In this document: piece by piece, positions 50,911 through 64,000 of the stretch
Numbering within the stretch: position 1 is the first letter of the stretch
Layout: each line of letters begins with the position of its first letter
Assembly (NCBI GenBank): GCA_024036415.1
Contig: JAMWET010001661.1
Coordinates: 1,054,001-1,118,000, forward strand
DNA: 64,000 nt
Reading direction: 5' to 3'
Source: Prochilodus magdalenae
Taxonomy: Eukaryota; Chordata; Actinopteri; Characiformes; Prochilodontidae
The notes under the pieces: generated by a model
What the model was told of the DNA's origin: nothing
Seen by the model: only the letters and a program-made list of their open reading frames with translations
Database searches by the model: none
Program-made: the position numbers and the translations under genes

Positions 50911-52228
50911 TTCTTCTGTATCGCCTCTAATAGTTCCTGACCTAATGAAAGTAAGTAGGCAGAGCCCTCTGGGCCTGAACGACACAGCATCCGTTTTACT
51001 TTCTTCAAACTTAAAAGTGGCGCATAGCAACTTCAATAATCTTCGTAATAGATTTGCTTATCAAAAATCTGCTCATGTAATAAACGTTTTATAAAACTTC
51101 AAACAAAACCTCAGAGTCAGAAAAACAAACAAATAAAACAGAAGCTGAAATTGATAATGATCATGGCAATACAATCAAATTGACTAGACTTAAAGAACAT
51201 GTTTACATAGAACCCTGATTTGTACATATGTGTACATACCCAAAAGTCTTGACACGTGATGTATAAACCAAACGGTAATGTTTTATTTATCATAGGAAGT
51301 GTGATAAGTAGGTGATGTGTAGGTCACCAGTGTCACACTTTGATATCATCCTACAAAAAATAAGACCTCTTGGGTAACTTTGTGCATCGAAAAAAGTTAA
51401 AAAGGATGGATGATGTACATTATTTGACCAAATATTGCTTGGTAACCTTCTCATAAAGAAGTGTATTATTATTTTTAATAATAGTGTATTTTTCTTTTTA
51501 TGTAACACATTTGGAAGTACCGTACACCATACTGGTGCTTACTTATAATAGACAACTGATGTCTATTATTCTTCAGGAATTCATTGTATTATTTTAAGTT
51601 GTTTGTGCACATAAAATAGCAAAAAGTGAATGCTGGTGTACATTCTCTGCAGGCATCTAACTTTTTAAATAAACTAATTTTTGTACATGAACACAAATAC
51701 GACAGAAAATTTTGAATTTCCAATGTCCACTTATAAAGATCATAATTTATTATAAGTAAATCATATTCATCACTTTCTGAGGGTTAAATAAAACTATTTC
51801 TTATTATCTAAATAAAACTATGCTTTCTTTCTTTTCTTTACTTCTTCCCTGTCAAAAGTCACATTCACACGCTACGCAGCAATTAGCTAAAACGCAGGGC
51901 CAATTTTCACCCATTTTCCTCCAGTTTTGGCTCCCTCAAGTTCGGCCCTTCAATTTACTGAGCTGCCAGTGGCCAGTCATAAAGTGTTATTGTTTGCCTC
52001 AAACCGTGTGCGATTAATTTTTCTTTTAAATGAACTGTCCGGCCTGCTTTGGAGCTGGGGCCGAGATGGAGTTGCAGTATAAATGGTTTATGTCATGGCT
52101 TTAGTCAAGCTCCTTTCCCCCCACAGCCTGCCGCAGTAATTGAAAAGCCACTCGGATGGAGGAGAGCGGCCGGCTGCATACTGACGATTCCAGAGCCCAG
52201 AATCCAGCGGCCGTCTCAATTACCGAAT
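50911..52228. other. non-coding AT-rich sequence
   Basis: Nothing recognised beyond AT-rich DNA; 51840-52200 is more balanced in composition and may be unique single-copy sequence. Confidence 0.4.
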
Positions 52229-52237
52229 GAGAGAGAA

Positions 52238-52329
<92 letters not shown>
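52229..52329. repeat. (GA)n microsatellite
   Basis: About 100 nt of GA repeats with a few GAAAGA interruptions at the left end. Confidence 0.97.
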
Positions 52330-52332
<3 letters not shown>

Positions 52333-52451
52333 CAGCTTACCTGCCCTTTAACCCCACTGATCTCTAAGTGAGTCAAAGTCAAAGTGCTGTGATATTGAAT
52401 CTGATTCTATATAAATGAGCTCTGTTCCAATTCAAAAAGTCCAGGACAAAA

Positions 52452-52500
52452 CTGAATGGGCAGGGTTAAACTTCTGAAAGCTGAATAGTTGTAGCCTATA
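52452..52500. repeat. dispersed copy of the 29-bp minisatellite monomer
   Basis: CTGAATGGGCAGGGTTAAAC followed 29 bp later by CTGAATAGTTG matches the monomer and period of the array at 6.4-6.9 kb. About 1.7 units are present. Confidence 0.6.
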
Positions 52501-55500
52501 TGTTTTCACAAGTTACCTCATAATGCAGATTTTGTTGTTTTTAGGTTACAACCTGTTGTTTTTAAAAGCCAGAATTCTTTGGATTGTTTTTCAATTTCAT
52601 GATGAATGGATCAGTGGAAATGGTCAATAGTTACTTGGAAGAGAGTTCCTGTTCGTTCTGAAAAAAAAAAGATGAAACTTGATGAGCCATATATGACTCT
52701 CTATGTCTAAAAGGGTATTCGCATCATTCATCCGCTTAGTCAGAAACATTTCCACCTATCATATATCACCAAAAAATTATTTGTTACATCATAGAACCCA
52801 TTTATGGTATTATGTAAGTGCGGTTTTGCTAAGAGTTTAGGTAAAAATATTAAGATATTAATATTATTGGTTTTATAAGTTAATTAGACCAACCCATATA
52901 TTAATAATGTTTAGAAAATACGGGCAGGTCCCTTAACTATAACAGGTTCAAAGTCCAAAACCATGGCCTGTGTGTGACGAGAGCAGAGGCATCCTTGCTT
53001 TATTCCATCCCAAATGTATTCCAAGCAATCTTGGAAATGGCAAGATTTACCTTATTTGCCAAAGAGGCCCCAGAAAACATTCATTTTCTCCTTCTTTCTA
53101 TTTTTTTATGTGCCACGTTTCGCGTTTCTCCGCTGCTCTCAGAGAGAGCTCCAGGTTTTGCTTCGCTTGCAGACAGAAGGCTGGTGATAAACGACTGCAT
53201 CCACCTTCCATTTCAACCACCAAGAGTCTAAAATTCCCCATCCAGCTCGCCATATTAGACAGAACAAGACCACACGCTGAAAATGTATACAGCCTACAAA
53301 AACTGTAGAAACAGCTGCACAGAAAGGTCTATATCATGGATTTTGCCCTTCCCACTCACGCTGAAGATCCAGATCTAAAACCTAAAAAGCAAACAATGAA
53401 GAAGGAACCTGTGAATCTTTCTACCATCGATTCCTTCTTACCAATTCACTTCTTAGGATATCTGGGTCTAAACCTCTACTAAGTCATGTAAGTATAAATT
53501 TTTAAACTAATGAAGAAGAACAAAGTTTGGTACCAGTGGGCTAAAAGGCAGCCAGCTACCCTTGAAAAAGGATATGGGTCAAACGGGGTGTTTTGTGCTG
53601 TGAAGCCCTAATTTTTTGTTTCAGCTGCTCTGACTGACAAGTCTTTCACTGAAACACAAAAGTGTGGGTTTATAGCAAGTCTGTAACAGGGGTATCTAAC
53701 AAGGGCCAAAAATTTCCTTTTGTCAGTGGGTGCTAACATTGAGTAGGTTAGCTAACTAGCTAACATTAGAACCCATTGGCATCAAACTTTTTATTTTTTA
53801 ATGAGGATACGCATTGGAACTTCACATGCAGCCATTTTCTCTTATTTTTCTCATCACAATAAAAGTGCTAGAATGACAACTGACAACAAGACCTGGGAAC
53901 ACAGAATTGCAGCATGCTGAAAAGAGGACAGGCTTAGCCAACACAGAGTCTTGGACCTAGATGTAAAGGTCGAATGAACCAATAAATGCGCTAGCCAGAT
54001 CAGAGGTCATTAGAGGCACAGCGTGTTTAACTCTACGGGAGAAAATGTTTTTTTGGGGGGGACATAAAGTCACCCAAATGTTATCACCAGACTTCAGGAA
54101 GAATAATAATAATAAAAATATCACAAATATGGGCCCCATATGAGAAAACGCATTCCATAATCGTAAAAGCAATCAGGAGTGGCCAGGGTTTGGCAGCAGT
54201 TTTGAATATTTCAGCAACAACCTTTGGAAACCAGAGTGGCCGGTAGAAAAGAGCGAGTCAGCATTCTGCCTATTTATCTTTTTTAAACACGGGCCTGCAT
54301 GTCCATCTGCTGTTTCTATGACAGCCTGCTGAGGTCCAAACAGCAGACAGCCCTGGATGAATGCCTCCAAGGACTCAGGGTCATGAATTCTCCTCACAAA
54401 TCTCCCTGCTTCTGCTCAGCCCGCTCAGCTTCAGAACTGCCTCATTTCTGATGCCACATCTGCTGCTCGGCTCTGAAGCGACGTTTGAGAAAGGGAGGAC
54501 AAACTGACGTAGCTCCAAACCTTCCCTCGGTGTAAGACCACTGCCTGCATGGTGCTCCAAATCTGCATGTCAGGACCTCCCAGGCTCTCTGAGCTGCTAA
54601 GAATCTGGAGATCATGCATATGCAATAAAGGCAGATGAGTATTGCTTTGATTTGTGTAGAGGTGTGGATGCTAAACCATAAAACATTATCGGCCACAGTT
54701 TACTTTGACGGCCTCCTGTAGCTTATTTACAAATCCTCGATTAGTAATAAACTATGCCTGCCTCACAAAGCACGGTCAGCTCAGACAGGGTTTCAGGTTT
54801 CCACAGCCTAATAAATGCAGCTGCAGTTAAGTCCCATGAAAGTGTGAGGTTTACAGTGAACGGTCAATCAAATGTCCAACAGCAATACCCCAAAATGGAA
54901 AGATGGAAAGATGTCTGCTTACCTTGACACACATTAATAGTAAAGTATGTTATTTTCTATTTACTGTAAAACTGACTCACGTTTTTGTCAAAATGCAAAT
55001 GGACCAGCACTGGATTATCCAAACTGTCCAAATTATCCACTGGACTATCAAAAAGGTTATCTTTAATCTATGCATCTATGTGTAGTATGCTTTGTCATTA
55101 TGGACCCCTCCCACACACACACACCACCACCAAACAAATCCCATACATGGTGGTCTGAAAGTTTCGTAGAAGGGCCTTTCATACCCAGACAGCTGTCAGG
55201 TCAGTAATCACGCAAGTGTGCTTCAGGAAAAAGGAGTTAGAGCACAGTGAATGCAGGTGAATGTGGGAATTGTTCTGAGAAAAGGGGGTCGTTTGGATGG
55301 GAACCATTCTCTAATAAGCCGTTTTGCATGACAGTTAAAGGAAACAAGACCCCTTTGCATTGTCTCCGGGGGGGAGGTGGTGTCCTGCAGGCAGGTGGCC
55401 TCCAGTTTAGGGTACCACAAGCTAGCTTCATTTCTCCTCAGTTTACGACATCTTCTGAATGTCCAACGGACCCTCAGTGGCTTTTATGTCCTTGCTTACA

Positions 55501-58500
55501 TGTCAGTAGAAGCTCCGCCCCCAATGTAAAACCTGTTATAGCCCCTCTGCTGTAACTGTTAATGCTCATCTGACTGATTACAAAGAGCAATGGCTGTTTT
55601 TTCCTAATGAGAATCTTCCCCCAGGCCACCCACACGGAAACATCCCATCTAGACAGCACAATCCAATCTAAGCAGGATTATATTGTATTGTATATGTATT
55701 ACCATTTAGTGCTATTACTGTAAAAAACACTAATTAAGGGTGGAGGAAAAATCATTTTTGGAATATTTTGAATCACAAAATTGGATCAATACAGAGACAC
55801 ATAGACAGGTATTGAAATATAATGATATGGTATAAACAGCAAATATAGCTTAAAACTTAAACACTGCAATAATGAACCAAAGTGCTTTGACTAGAAAATG
55901 ATGCTACTGACTTGTGACGCATAAATGCGAAGTGTAGGTTCCTGTGTGACTATAACACCACAAAGTTTTCCTTTATAGACATAACTTTAATGCAATAAAT
56001 CACATACAGTATATTGCAATAAATGTCATCACTTCTCAGGATATCAAGGATGGAAGGGCTTTGGTGATTCCCACTACCACTATGAGTACATCATGTCCAC
56101 CTATTGCATATACAGTATTTTATCCTGCAGTAACAAGCATATTTGCGGTTATGGTTAAGTATGAATTGTAAATATTAATGTTTTATTATTGTATTATCCC
56201 GTGTTCAGAAGTATTCAAATCATGGAATGCCGAGGTCGGCCCAAAAACAGCATATTTAGGTGCTTTTCTTCCTGCTTAGATTTAAAGAAGTAGTGGAAAA
56301 AGGAGACTAAGTCATGGGTAGGTATTTATGGGTTAATGTGTTTTCCAAATGCACAAAGACATAAAAGAAAAGATTGTCCACAGAGGCACTGGAAAAACCA
56401 TCTCTCCCCAGACCGGCAGTCCTGGATCAAAATGTCGGCCGGGCAGCCACGTCAGAGACTCCAGGGGTGTGAATGGGCTCGGTGACGCAAACCTACTCTG
56501 ACAGCTTGCACCAAACAAAGTGGGCCACTAGACAGCGGGGTAAAACACCTCCCATTCTTGTGGTCGCTGTGGTAACTAAACCTCGTATCTCTGACCTGCC
56601 AACTTTACAGCAAAGGAAAGGAAAACAAAAAAACAAGGGATTTTATTCCAAGTAATTCTGGAACATTTCATCAGGAGTTGTTTACAGGACGCGAAGGACA
56701 CCTGGTGTTTTCAAACAGAGAAAAATAAATGAAGGTGCAGATTTGCCAGCGATGTAATGTTTTGTTTACTCTGTCTTTTCTAGACTTCTCCTGTATTTGA
56801 AGCACCTCCCGACAGGACAGATGAGACGAGGACACCTTTGAAAAAAGTTTGTGCTTTGCTTTTTTTTTCCTCCCAAGGAGGTTAGGCCTCGGTGCGCCTG
56901 CCACCCGGCCGCTCGCATTTGAAGCTAGGGTTTGGCCCGCGGGGCTGCAGGGGCTGAATCTGCCATTGTGGCGGCCTGATAAAGAGATTAGAGCAGTGTG
57001 AAAAGAGGCGGGACAGCATCTCCCTGCATCTGAGATTCGGAGCTGAAAGAGCCATTGTGGAACTGCCTCACATCCTGCCTTCCAGAGTACTTGACAACCA
57101 AAACAGCGGACAACAGAATTCCTGTGTCAAACAAAACGTTCCTTGTCTACCCCAAAAGGTTTATCTGCTTCATTTACAAATGCTTGCCTTTGTGACCCAA
57201 CCAATTCCCATTAGCCACAACGAGGAGCAGAACTAAATGAATCATTCACCCCTTCCCTATTTTTTTCTTGGATTATTTTGATGCCAGAAAAGAAAATGAC
57301 ACAAAAACCTTGAAAGAGATCAAGTTAAATCAATGAGTCCTCCGTTTTCCTGGAAATGTCAATAAAAAAAAAAATTCTATAAAAACATGTGCAGGGACTT
57401 TTTCCCCTCATCGCTTTTGTGGGTCCTTTGGCTTGGCTATGTGGTTAGCATATGCATGTCAAAGATGTGAACCCATTTGCTAGAACACCAGATGTTCCGA
57501 TGCAATGGAATTCACATACTTTTTCTCCTCCTTGTTGTTTTATTCACCGTCATTGCCTAGTTAGTAATTTCCTCGGAAGGAAATGAGATCTTTTAGATGT
57601 GCAAAATGTATATAAATAAAGATAATCAATCATACGCTATTAGCTATTATAACAGGCAAAAAAATGAAAGGAAAAAGGCAAAGGAGAATCATTTGCATAC
57701 CTATTCAAGTTTAATGGACCCTGGCAGGGGAAAGGACCCACGTTCTTCCGGAGTAAACAAACCACTGATTATGAACCCCAGGTCTAATTTTTGAGACAGA
57801 TTTCCTGCCAGAGGTGAAGCTAAGCCTTTATAGATCACTGAGACAAGCAATAGCAAGGATTGAGAGGTTATCGGTGCTGTGTTTGTTAACCAAACTCCTT
57901 GTAGCTGTGTTTACCATCCAGTTCTTTCAGTTATCACACTTGCACAAGGCTAGGCAAGGTACTATCACACTCCCACAAGGCTAGGCTAGGCTAGGCACTT
58001 AACTGCTGTATCCCTTTATTAAATGACTGATCCACCGAGAGATGGAACCAATTCTCTTATCTCTGAGCCACCACAGTCGTCTGCTCCATATACCCCCAGA
58101 GTTTGTGAGAGTAGAGGTCAAGCCTTAGTGCCTCCCTGAGCTGGCTAACTGAGTTGTAATTAGCCCTGATTGTTATTCAATGTTGACAAAAAGCCACAAT
58201 GGTGTTCGACGTAAATCTTTTATTATCACAAAGCAAAGCCAGGCCACCATTGTTGCCCTGGCCTTTAGAAGAAAAGTGCCCATCAGATGGTCAGCAGAAT
58301 GGAACATGGTCTGATTCTTCACAGTCCAATTGTATCAGCTCAGGGATTAGTGGGATGAATATATTATCGAGGCTGTTGACACAGGGCAGGAATAGCTAGC
58401 TAGTTAGCCTTCCATAGCTAATGTGGACCACAGTAGCCATCTGTCCTGACTGTTGGCTGTTGAGGTCTATGATGCTACCACTCTTAGAGCTTTTCTCATC

Positions 58501-59484
58501 TCTCTCATAAAAATGCATCAAGTCACTAGCTGACCCTGCACCACAGATGCCTCAAACGCACTTTGAGTTTTAGTGCCTTTTTCTTCTTTTCTCTTTTGAG
58601 AAGGGAGCGATGAAATGACTGACAGGAGGGACAAGGTTGATGAGGGTTTAATAGAACATGAAGGAAGTCACTATAGCCAAAGAAAAGGTTGACGGTATGA
58701 GGTGAATTTTGACTGTGGCTAGAGCTGAGGAGGGAGTGGGTGAAGATGAAGGAGAATAAAGAGGAGCCCGACTGAGCTTTAAGGAGAAAGTTCAGCCTCC
58801 TTTTCTCATGGCCTGTCTGACATTTAGAGTGGCTGTTTGTAGGATGGAATTTGGACGAATCTCTTGACCTTCCCTTCATTACATGCCCAGCAGACCCTCC
58901 GCCACATAAAATATTGAGAACGTGTGAGGCTAAGGCGAAAACACAATGGAGGAAAAAGACAGCCAGTGATGGGAGATCCACTGACCCGCAAAAGCTGCTA
59001 TGCACTTTGTTCTGGCTGTCTCCGGTTACCTAGATGCTTTTTCTTACTATTCTGACTATTTTGATTGAAACCTCCAACATACTCAGGTACAATGGAATTA
59101 GTCCTCTCAAACATACAGTGGAACATCCTTTTCTTGACTTGACTTGACTGCTATACCGAAACCAGAACTCCTAAAAACAACATCCATGTTGGATGAATAG
59201 TGAGCAGCTGGTGCTCTTATCATCCTTCAAATGCTCCCTTTTCTTCTTGTTTAAGCAATTTCCCAGGTTGCTGAGGCAACATATAAATATTTGAAAAGAG
59301 AAAATAATTTCACGATTAGCAGTCTTCCGATACACACACATAAACTCGCGTCACCTGAAATTAAAACAAGCTGCTTTTGACGCTATTTGTGCTATGCTTG
59401 TTCTTCCCCCATTCCTTTCAGTGTTCTTTAAGACTTAATTAGCCCACAGACTGAAGAGTACACATCCCAGTGGAAGATATATAC

Positions 59485-59485
<1 letters not shown>
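52501..59485. other. non-coding unique sequence
   Basis: No exon was recognised. Small features are a G-run (54051-54060), CA run (55110-55122), A-run (57363-57374) and a GGCTAGGCTAGGCTAGG tandem (57978-57996). The 159-codon minus-strand frame at 58526-59005 is the longest non-repetitive one in this region but shows no domain. Segments at 56860-57070 are GC-richer than their flanks. Confidence 0.4.
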
Positions 59486-59519
<34 letters not shown>

Positions 59520-59520
59520 A
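59486..59520. repeat. (TG)n(TA)n microsatellite
   Basis: A short TG/TA transition followed by a TA run of about 28 nt. Confidence 0.95.
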
Positions 59521-62500
59521 TTCCATGAACACTTCTCTGCCAATACCACAGCAAAATCATGAAAAGGAAAGCACTGGAATAAGCATTAGCTGATGAAGCA
59601 AATGTGCTATTACCATATGCCAGCGGATAATGAACAAACCTCACGCACTTAACACTCTGATTGCTGGCTGTGAGTGATTTGTAAATTGAAAGATATTAGT
59701 TCACTTTCAGCAGCACTAAAAAGGCCCTGGCTATGAACATCCCTGCCTCTCAAGCACCCACCAGCTGCTTTCAGAGGCCCACAAACGTTCTTATTGTTTT
59801 ATTAGCCCCCCAAACAGAAGAGCAGTTGCGGTCTGTTGACGGGGTGGAATTGGAGAAGATAACAATTAGCTTTATTGCAGATTAACAGAGGGAGCAATGG
59901 AGCATGTCATTAGGGATCAACGTATACACCCACCCCTCGTCCACTCCAAAGGGAAAAAGGAGGCGCACTAATCTAAAGGCCAGCACCACCAACCTCACAG
60001 CTAAAGCTAAACCCTCAATTAACTAATTCCTATACATGTAAGCAATGTGGAAACATCCGTGCTACAAGTAGCTCCACTTTGATGAAGCAGTGTACTAAAT
60101 GGAGGTAAGACATGTTTGGTTCCTCAGAGAACCTCAGTGGATTGTTGCTTAAAGAATCAAGAGAGAAATGAGACCTGCAAAGTGTAAAGGACCTTTCAGC
60201 AGTGCACACTATTCATGTCCAAAGCCAAGGAACCTCTTTTTGAAACATGCTACAGATACTTAAACAGTCTGATGAACCTCATGAAAAGTTGGTTATTAGC
60301 TTTAGGGTTGTTGTTAAGATCAGCTATTACATTTAGGGAAAAGTAAAAATCAATGTAATGGATACTTAGTTCTATAACTGATACCAAACAAATGCTACCC
60401 TTTCCGTTTTATTTTATTTATTTATTTTTTTGTAGGAAAGCATGATGATACCGGTTGGTGTCCTGCATTCACAAGCTTGCCTGTGAAATATAATTTTATA
60501 AGCTAAAGGTCAGGAGCTGTGGTGCACTTTCCACTCCTACAGAAACCTTTCTTATCTGACCTCCTACAGTACATCATTAAATGAGCAGTCGCCCGATAGA
60601 TTTAGCCTTGCTCCATAGCAAAGAAATAAAACCCAGTCAAAAAGACACCCTTATTCAAGGTTGGGTGAAAACTGTTTCCATATCCCTTATACAACTACAG
60701 TCATTATTGTGCTTTACCCCTTTGGTTGATAGTACATGCTTATTACAATGTAATTACTCATTTTTCATGGTTAATTACACAATAACTCAGTTTCCTTCTG
60801 TATGTCATTATATAGGACCTTGTGGTCCTACAAAACCATCAAACATTTTCTATAATACAAAACAACTGGACTGAAATGTTGTTCTGCATGAGCAGTGAGA
60901 CGTAATTCAAGAAGATGATTCACAGTCTACAGCATGTAGTGCCTGTGTAAATGAGCACCATCCATAGCTCAGCACTGTTACCGTTCAGGCTCTATAGCTG
61001 CCTCCCAGGTGGCATGTGCTTTCTTTCTAAAGGTCAATTGGGCCACAGCTCGCTAAGATTGAGTATTTTTAGATCATTTGATAAGAGCGAGACTGTATTT
61101 TAATGACCACATATGGGAGATAAATTATCATTGAGCTTTCTTAAATAAGCCACTTGAATATGAGAAAGAGAGGATTTAGATAAAGGACACGGAGGATGCT
61201 GCCAATGGAGAGCCTGCAGGTACCAGCAGATTGCATAAAAACAAAATTGTGCACCACAGTAACTTTGAAGGAGTGTTTATATCAGCTTGTCTATTGGTAA
61301 TGATACCTACAATGCTATGGTCAACTGTAATAACAATATATCATGTTTTGATATAGAATAAGAACAACCATTGAAGGCAGATCCATTGACTTGCAACAAC
61401 TTGTTTTGGTTGTCTAAGATTACCCACAGTCTACTTTTGTGAATTTGTACTCATTGCTTTAACTCTCCTAACAAATAATCTGATTCAGATCTATAAAGTA
61501 TTCAGTCCTGATGGAATATAACATCCGGAAATTTGGCTGTCGCACCAAAATTAGAAGACAACCCCATTTTAAGAAACCCCTCATTATAATCCCAATGGAA
61601 ATTTCCAACTTCTCCAGTTACAATGGAAGGTTCTAGGTTTTGAAAAGAATATATATACGATATAATGACAAAAATTACTTTTTGTATTGTAGTAAACCTC
61701 ATACAAATGTTCTTTCTATAAAAACAAAAAGGATGAAAAATATTTTCAGCAATGTCAGTGTCAGTATTAATGCACCTCTAATGTAGCCAGCAAACACAAT
61801 ATATATATTTTTATATTTAAATACATATAACATTATATTATGTCTAACTGACTCTATCTAATATTGCAGATTTTAAGATTATTGCAAGCTTTATTACAAG
61901 ATTATTCCTTTTAGTTCTAGACATTTTTTACTGTTTTAAGTATGTTATATGCCATGTGAACCATATTATCTTACTATATTGGCAGGTAATTTTTTTTTAA
62001 TAAGCATGCTTGAAACAAACAAATTATCTGCCAATTTAGTGAGACCATTTGGTTTACTAACAGCACTTAAAACAGTAAGTTACTTCTTCATGTTTCTAAC
62101 AATGTATTACTGTTGCTTATATCTAGAGGTGAAAACATCTAGCCAGTTTAGCCTATATTTCTAAATTTAAGACAACTGTGAGAATATTATAAGATTATTT
62201 AGCCTATTTCAGCACATTTTTATTTGTTTCATGTTACCTTAAATAGTCAGATTGCCTTTTGCCATTTTCCATTTCTCTGGCTTTAATAAGCAAAGCTGAA
62301 CATTTGGCTTATTTATACAATTTATTTCTTCAGATTGATGGAAAATGTATATGGTGCTATATAGATCTCTATATGTGTTTCTAAATAGCACTGAATAGAA
62401 GAAGGTGGTTACAATATCAAGCTACAGTACAACCACTGTCTTTACTAAAGAACCACACATTTTAAGAGCGTAGTGATGATAATTAAGTAAAGTGAAGTTA

Positions 62501-64000
62501 TAATAATTTGGTAGCATAAATAGACAATTCTTGTATTTGTTTTTATTCCTAGTTAGTTGCTAAAATGGAAAAGCTAGCAGATAGCAACAGAGCTTGCAAA
62601 GCTTTTAGCAACAATGTCAAAAGAAAAGAAGCTGCAGTATTTAAGGAGAAGCAGTAAACTTCCTGTACTTTGAATTAAACTGCTGAATACATTTGAAATT
62701 GTGCTGCGCTAGTGCACGAGGAAGGCCATGCTAAGCCTACCAAAGGAATCACAGCTTTCTCTAATAGATACTTGCCAGTGTTTTCCATAAACTAATACAG
62801 GATAAAGGAGTCACAGAGAGACCTGAGCCGGGTGGCGCAGTTTCAGGAGGAGCTTAAAGGAAAGCAATATGATAATGCACATTTTGATCAAAGAGCCGGT
62901 TTGACATTAGGAGGGTGAGAAAAAAAAATGCTCTCAATGCAAGCTGCTTTAACAAAATACACTCCAGTGCTGACCTATTCAAGAGTCCTGGAGGTTAAAG
63001 AGCTAAATCAGTTCTGAGGCCTGCAAGACTCAGTATATCATCCTGTCTACAGCCCTGCGTAAATGACTAAAGTCATGATAAAGGAGGTGCGTGCCCTTTC
63101 AGCTGCTTAATACATAAACACTACCGTATAATGGCTTTGTGAGCCACGCAGATGCTCTCATTATACACAGTTCATACATCTCCAGTGTATCTCAGTGCAG
63201 CATGTTAGCTGGAAAACAAAGAAAGATAACTAATGATTTGTTGATTGTGGGCAAAAAATGCAAAATAAAAACATGCTGTGCTCAGAACACGACCATATTA
63301 AAGGCAACATCTATTTCAACTTTGCTAATTGCTGCTCTTCAGGGCGAGCGGGATGTGTTTTGTGCACCCACGCAGTGATTAGCGCAGCCGCGTTTAGAGC
63401 GGCACGATAAAGGCCCCTTTGAATAAATGGAGCTATGACTCTCTACTGTGTGTCAAGTACATCATTAATAATTCTTCTAAGGAAAATTAAAACACGGAAA
63501 ATTCCACAATCTATCCCCCTACTCTCGCACCTCCTTAAACCTGGTGAAGTCACCTCGGCATGCTGCAGGCGGGGCTAACAGCTAATACAGGGGCATGTTA
63601 TTAGCATTTTTATGTTTGCAAATGCCGACGATCTCTGTATGTTGTCTCGCTTTATTTTCAAGCCCTCCTGTAACTTATCCACAAGTGCCTGGTGCAACTT
63701 CAGCAGCATTAGCATTTGGATTAGGACCAGGATTAGGTTTAGCTTTACCTTTTGGGTTAAAGCGCCTGGGAATCCAAATCTGAGTTTGCTTTCTAATTAA
63801 GTGAATCTTGCTGCTCTGGGTCACAATTTTTGAATATCTTTTTTTGAATATTTATGAATATCTTGCTAAAGGCACATAAATGACAGATATATTTCACCAT
63901 GTGTCTCTCCTTTCCATATAAACTAAGCAGTCCTATCTTGGATAAAGCTTCCATAAGCACTTCCCTGACCAATCACAATGCTGATATCTCTTGCTCCACC
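59521..64000. other. non-coding unique sequence
   Basis: AT-rich DNA with no recognised exon, RNA gene or defined transposon. T/A runs lie at 60405-60432 and 61796-61830. A GGATTAGG-like phrase recurs at 63717-63740 but is too short for a repeat array. Confidence 0.4.

Noticed and set aside
53688..53720. CAGGGGTATCTAACAAGGGC, similar to a hAT left end
   Set aside because: No inverted partner or 8-bp duplication was found nearby.
58526..59005. 159-codon minus-strand frame, longest non-repetitive one upstream
   Set aside because: No domain, no signal of a family, no convincing splice partners; within chance for 64 kb of vertebrate DNA.
63717..63745. GGATTAGG/TTTAGC telomere-like phrases
   Set aside because: Only two or three imperfect units; not an interstitial telomeric array.

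Overview
The window is vertebrate genomic DNA, most likely from a ray-finned (teleost) fish. It contains one recognisable protein-coding gene with spliced exons, vertebrate-type splice sites, long AT-rich non-coding stretches, many simple-sequence and minisatellite arrays, and remnants of transposon families common in fish (hAT-like MITE, Tc1/mariner-like transposase, L2/Rex-type LINE reverse transcriptase). No bacterial-style operons, CRISPR arrays, phage genes or RNA genes were seen.

The gene lies on the minus strand in the first 12.4 kb. It is the 5' half of a type II classical cadherin whose sequence fits cadherin-11 (cdh11). Four coding exons are resolved to the base: 11922-12170 (start codon, signal peptide, prodomain, furin site, start of EC1), 9552-9846 (rest of EC1), 7342-7461 and 5226-5393 (most of EC2). 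All join in frame (phases 0, 1, 1, then 1 at the last donor). The exon with the ATG also carries 187 nt of 5'UTR back to a splice acceptor at 12357/12358, so at least one non-coding 5' exon and the promoter lie further right and were not located. The remaining ectodomain, transmembrane and catenin-binding exons lie off the left edge.

From 12.4 to 64 kb there is no supportable coding exon. This is either the long first intron of cdh11 or its upstream gene desert. It holds an unusual number of degenerate tandem arrays: an AAGAG/ACGAG array (13.8 kb), a ~39-bp minisatellite (15.0-15.7 kb), long-period repeats (28.1-28.8, 32.6-36.6, 38.3-39.0 kb), a ~21-bp array (40.5-40.8 kb) and a homogeneous 48-bp array (41.7-42.45 kb) with decayed relatives to 44.4 kb. 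It also has long polypurine/polypyrimidine tracts (29.4-30.0, 50.4-50.9, 52.2 kb) and several G-quadruplex motifs. Some CpG-richer, low-repeat segments (around 21.9-22.5, 31.1-31.5, 36.6-36.9 kb) are candidates for cis-regulatory elements, but only by inference.

The cdh11 introns also hold notable structures: a 146-bp higher-order repeat built of five ~29-bp monomers (6.5-6.9 kb), a complete 435-bp hAT-like MITE with a perfect 8-bp target duplication (11138-11572), and a ~660-nt polypurine tract next to the donor of the EC2 exon. No previously undescribed gene system was found. The most novel content is in the tandem-repeat architecture.
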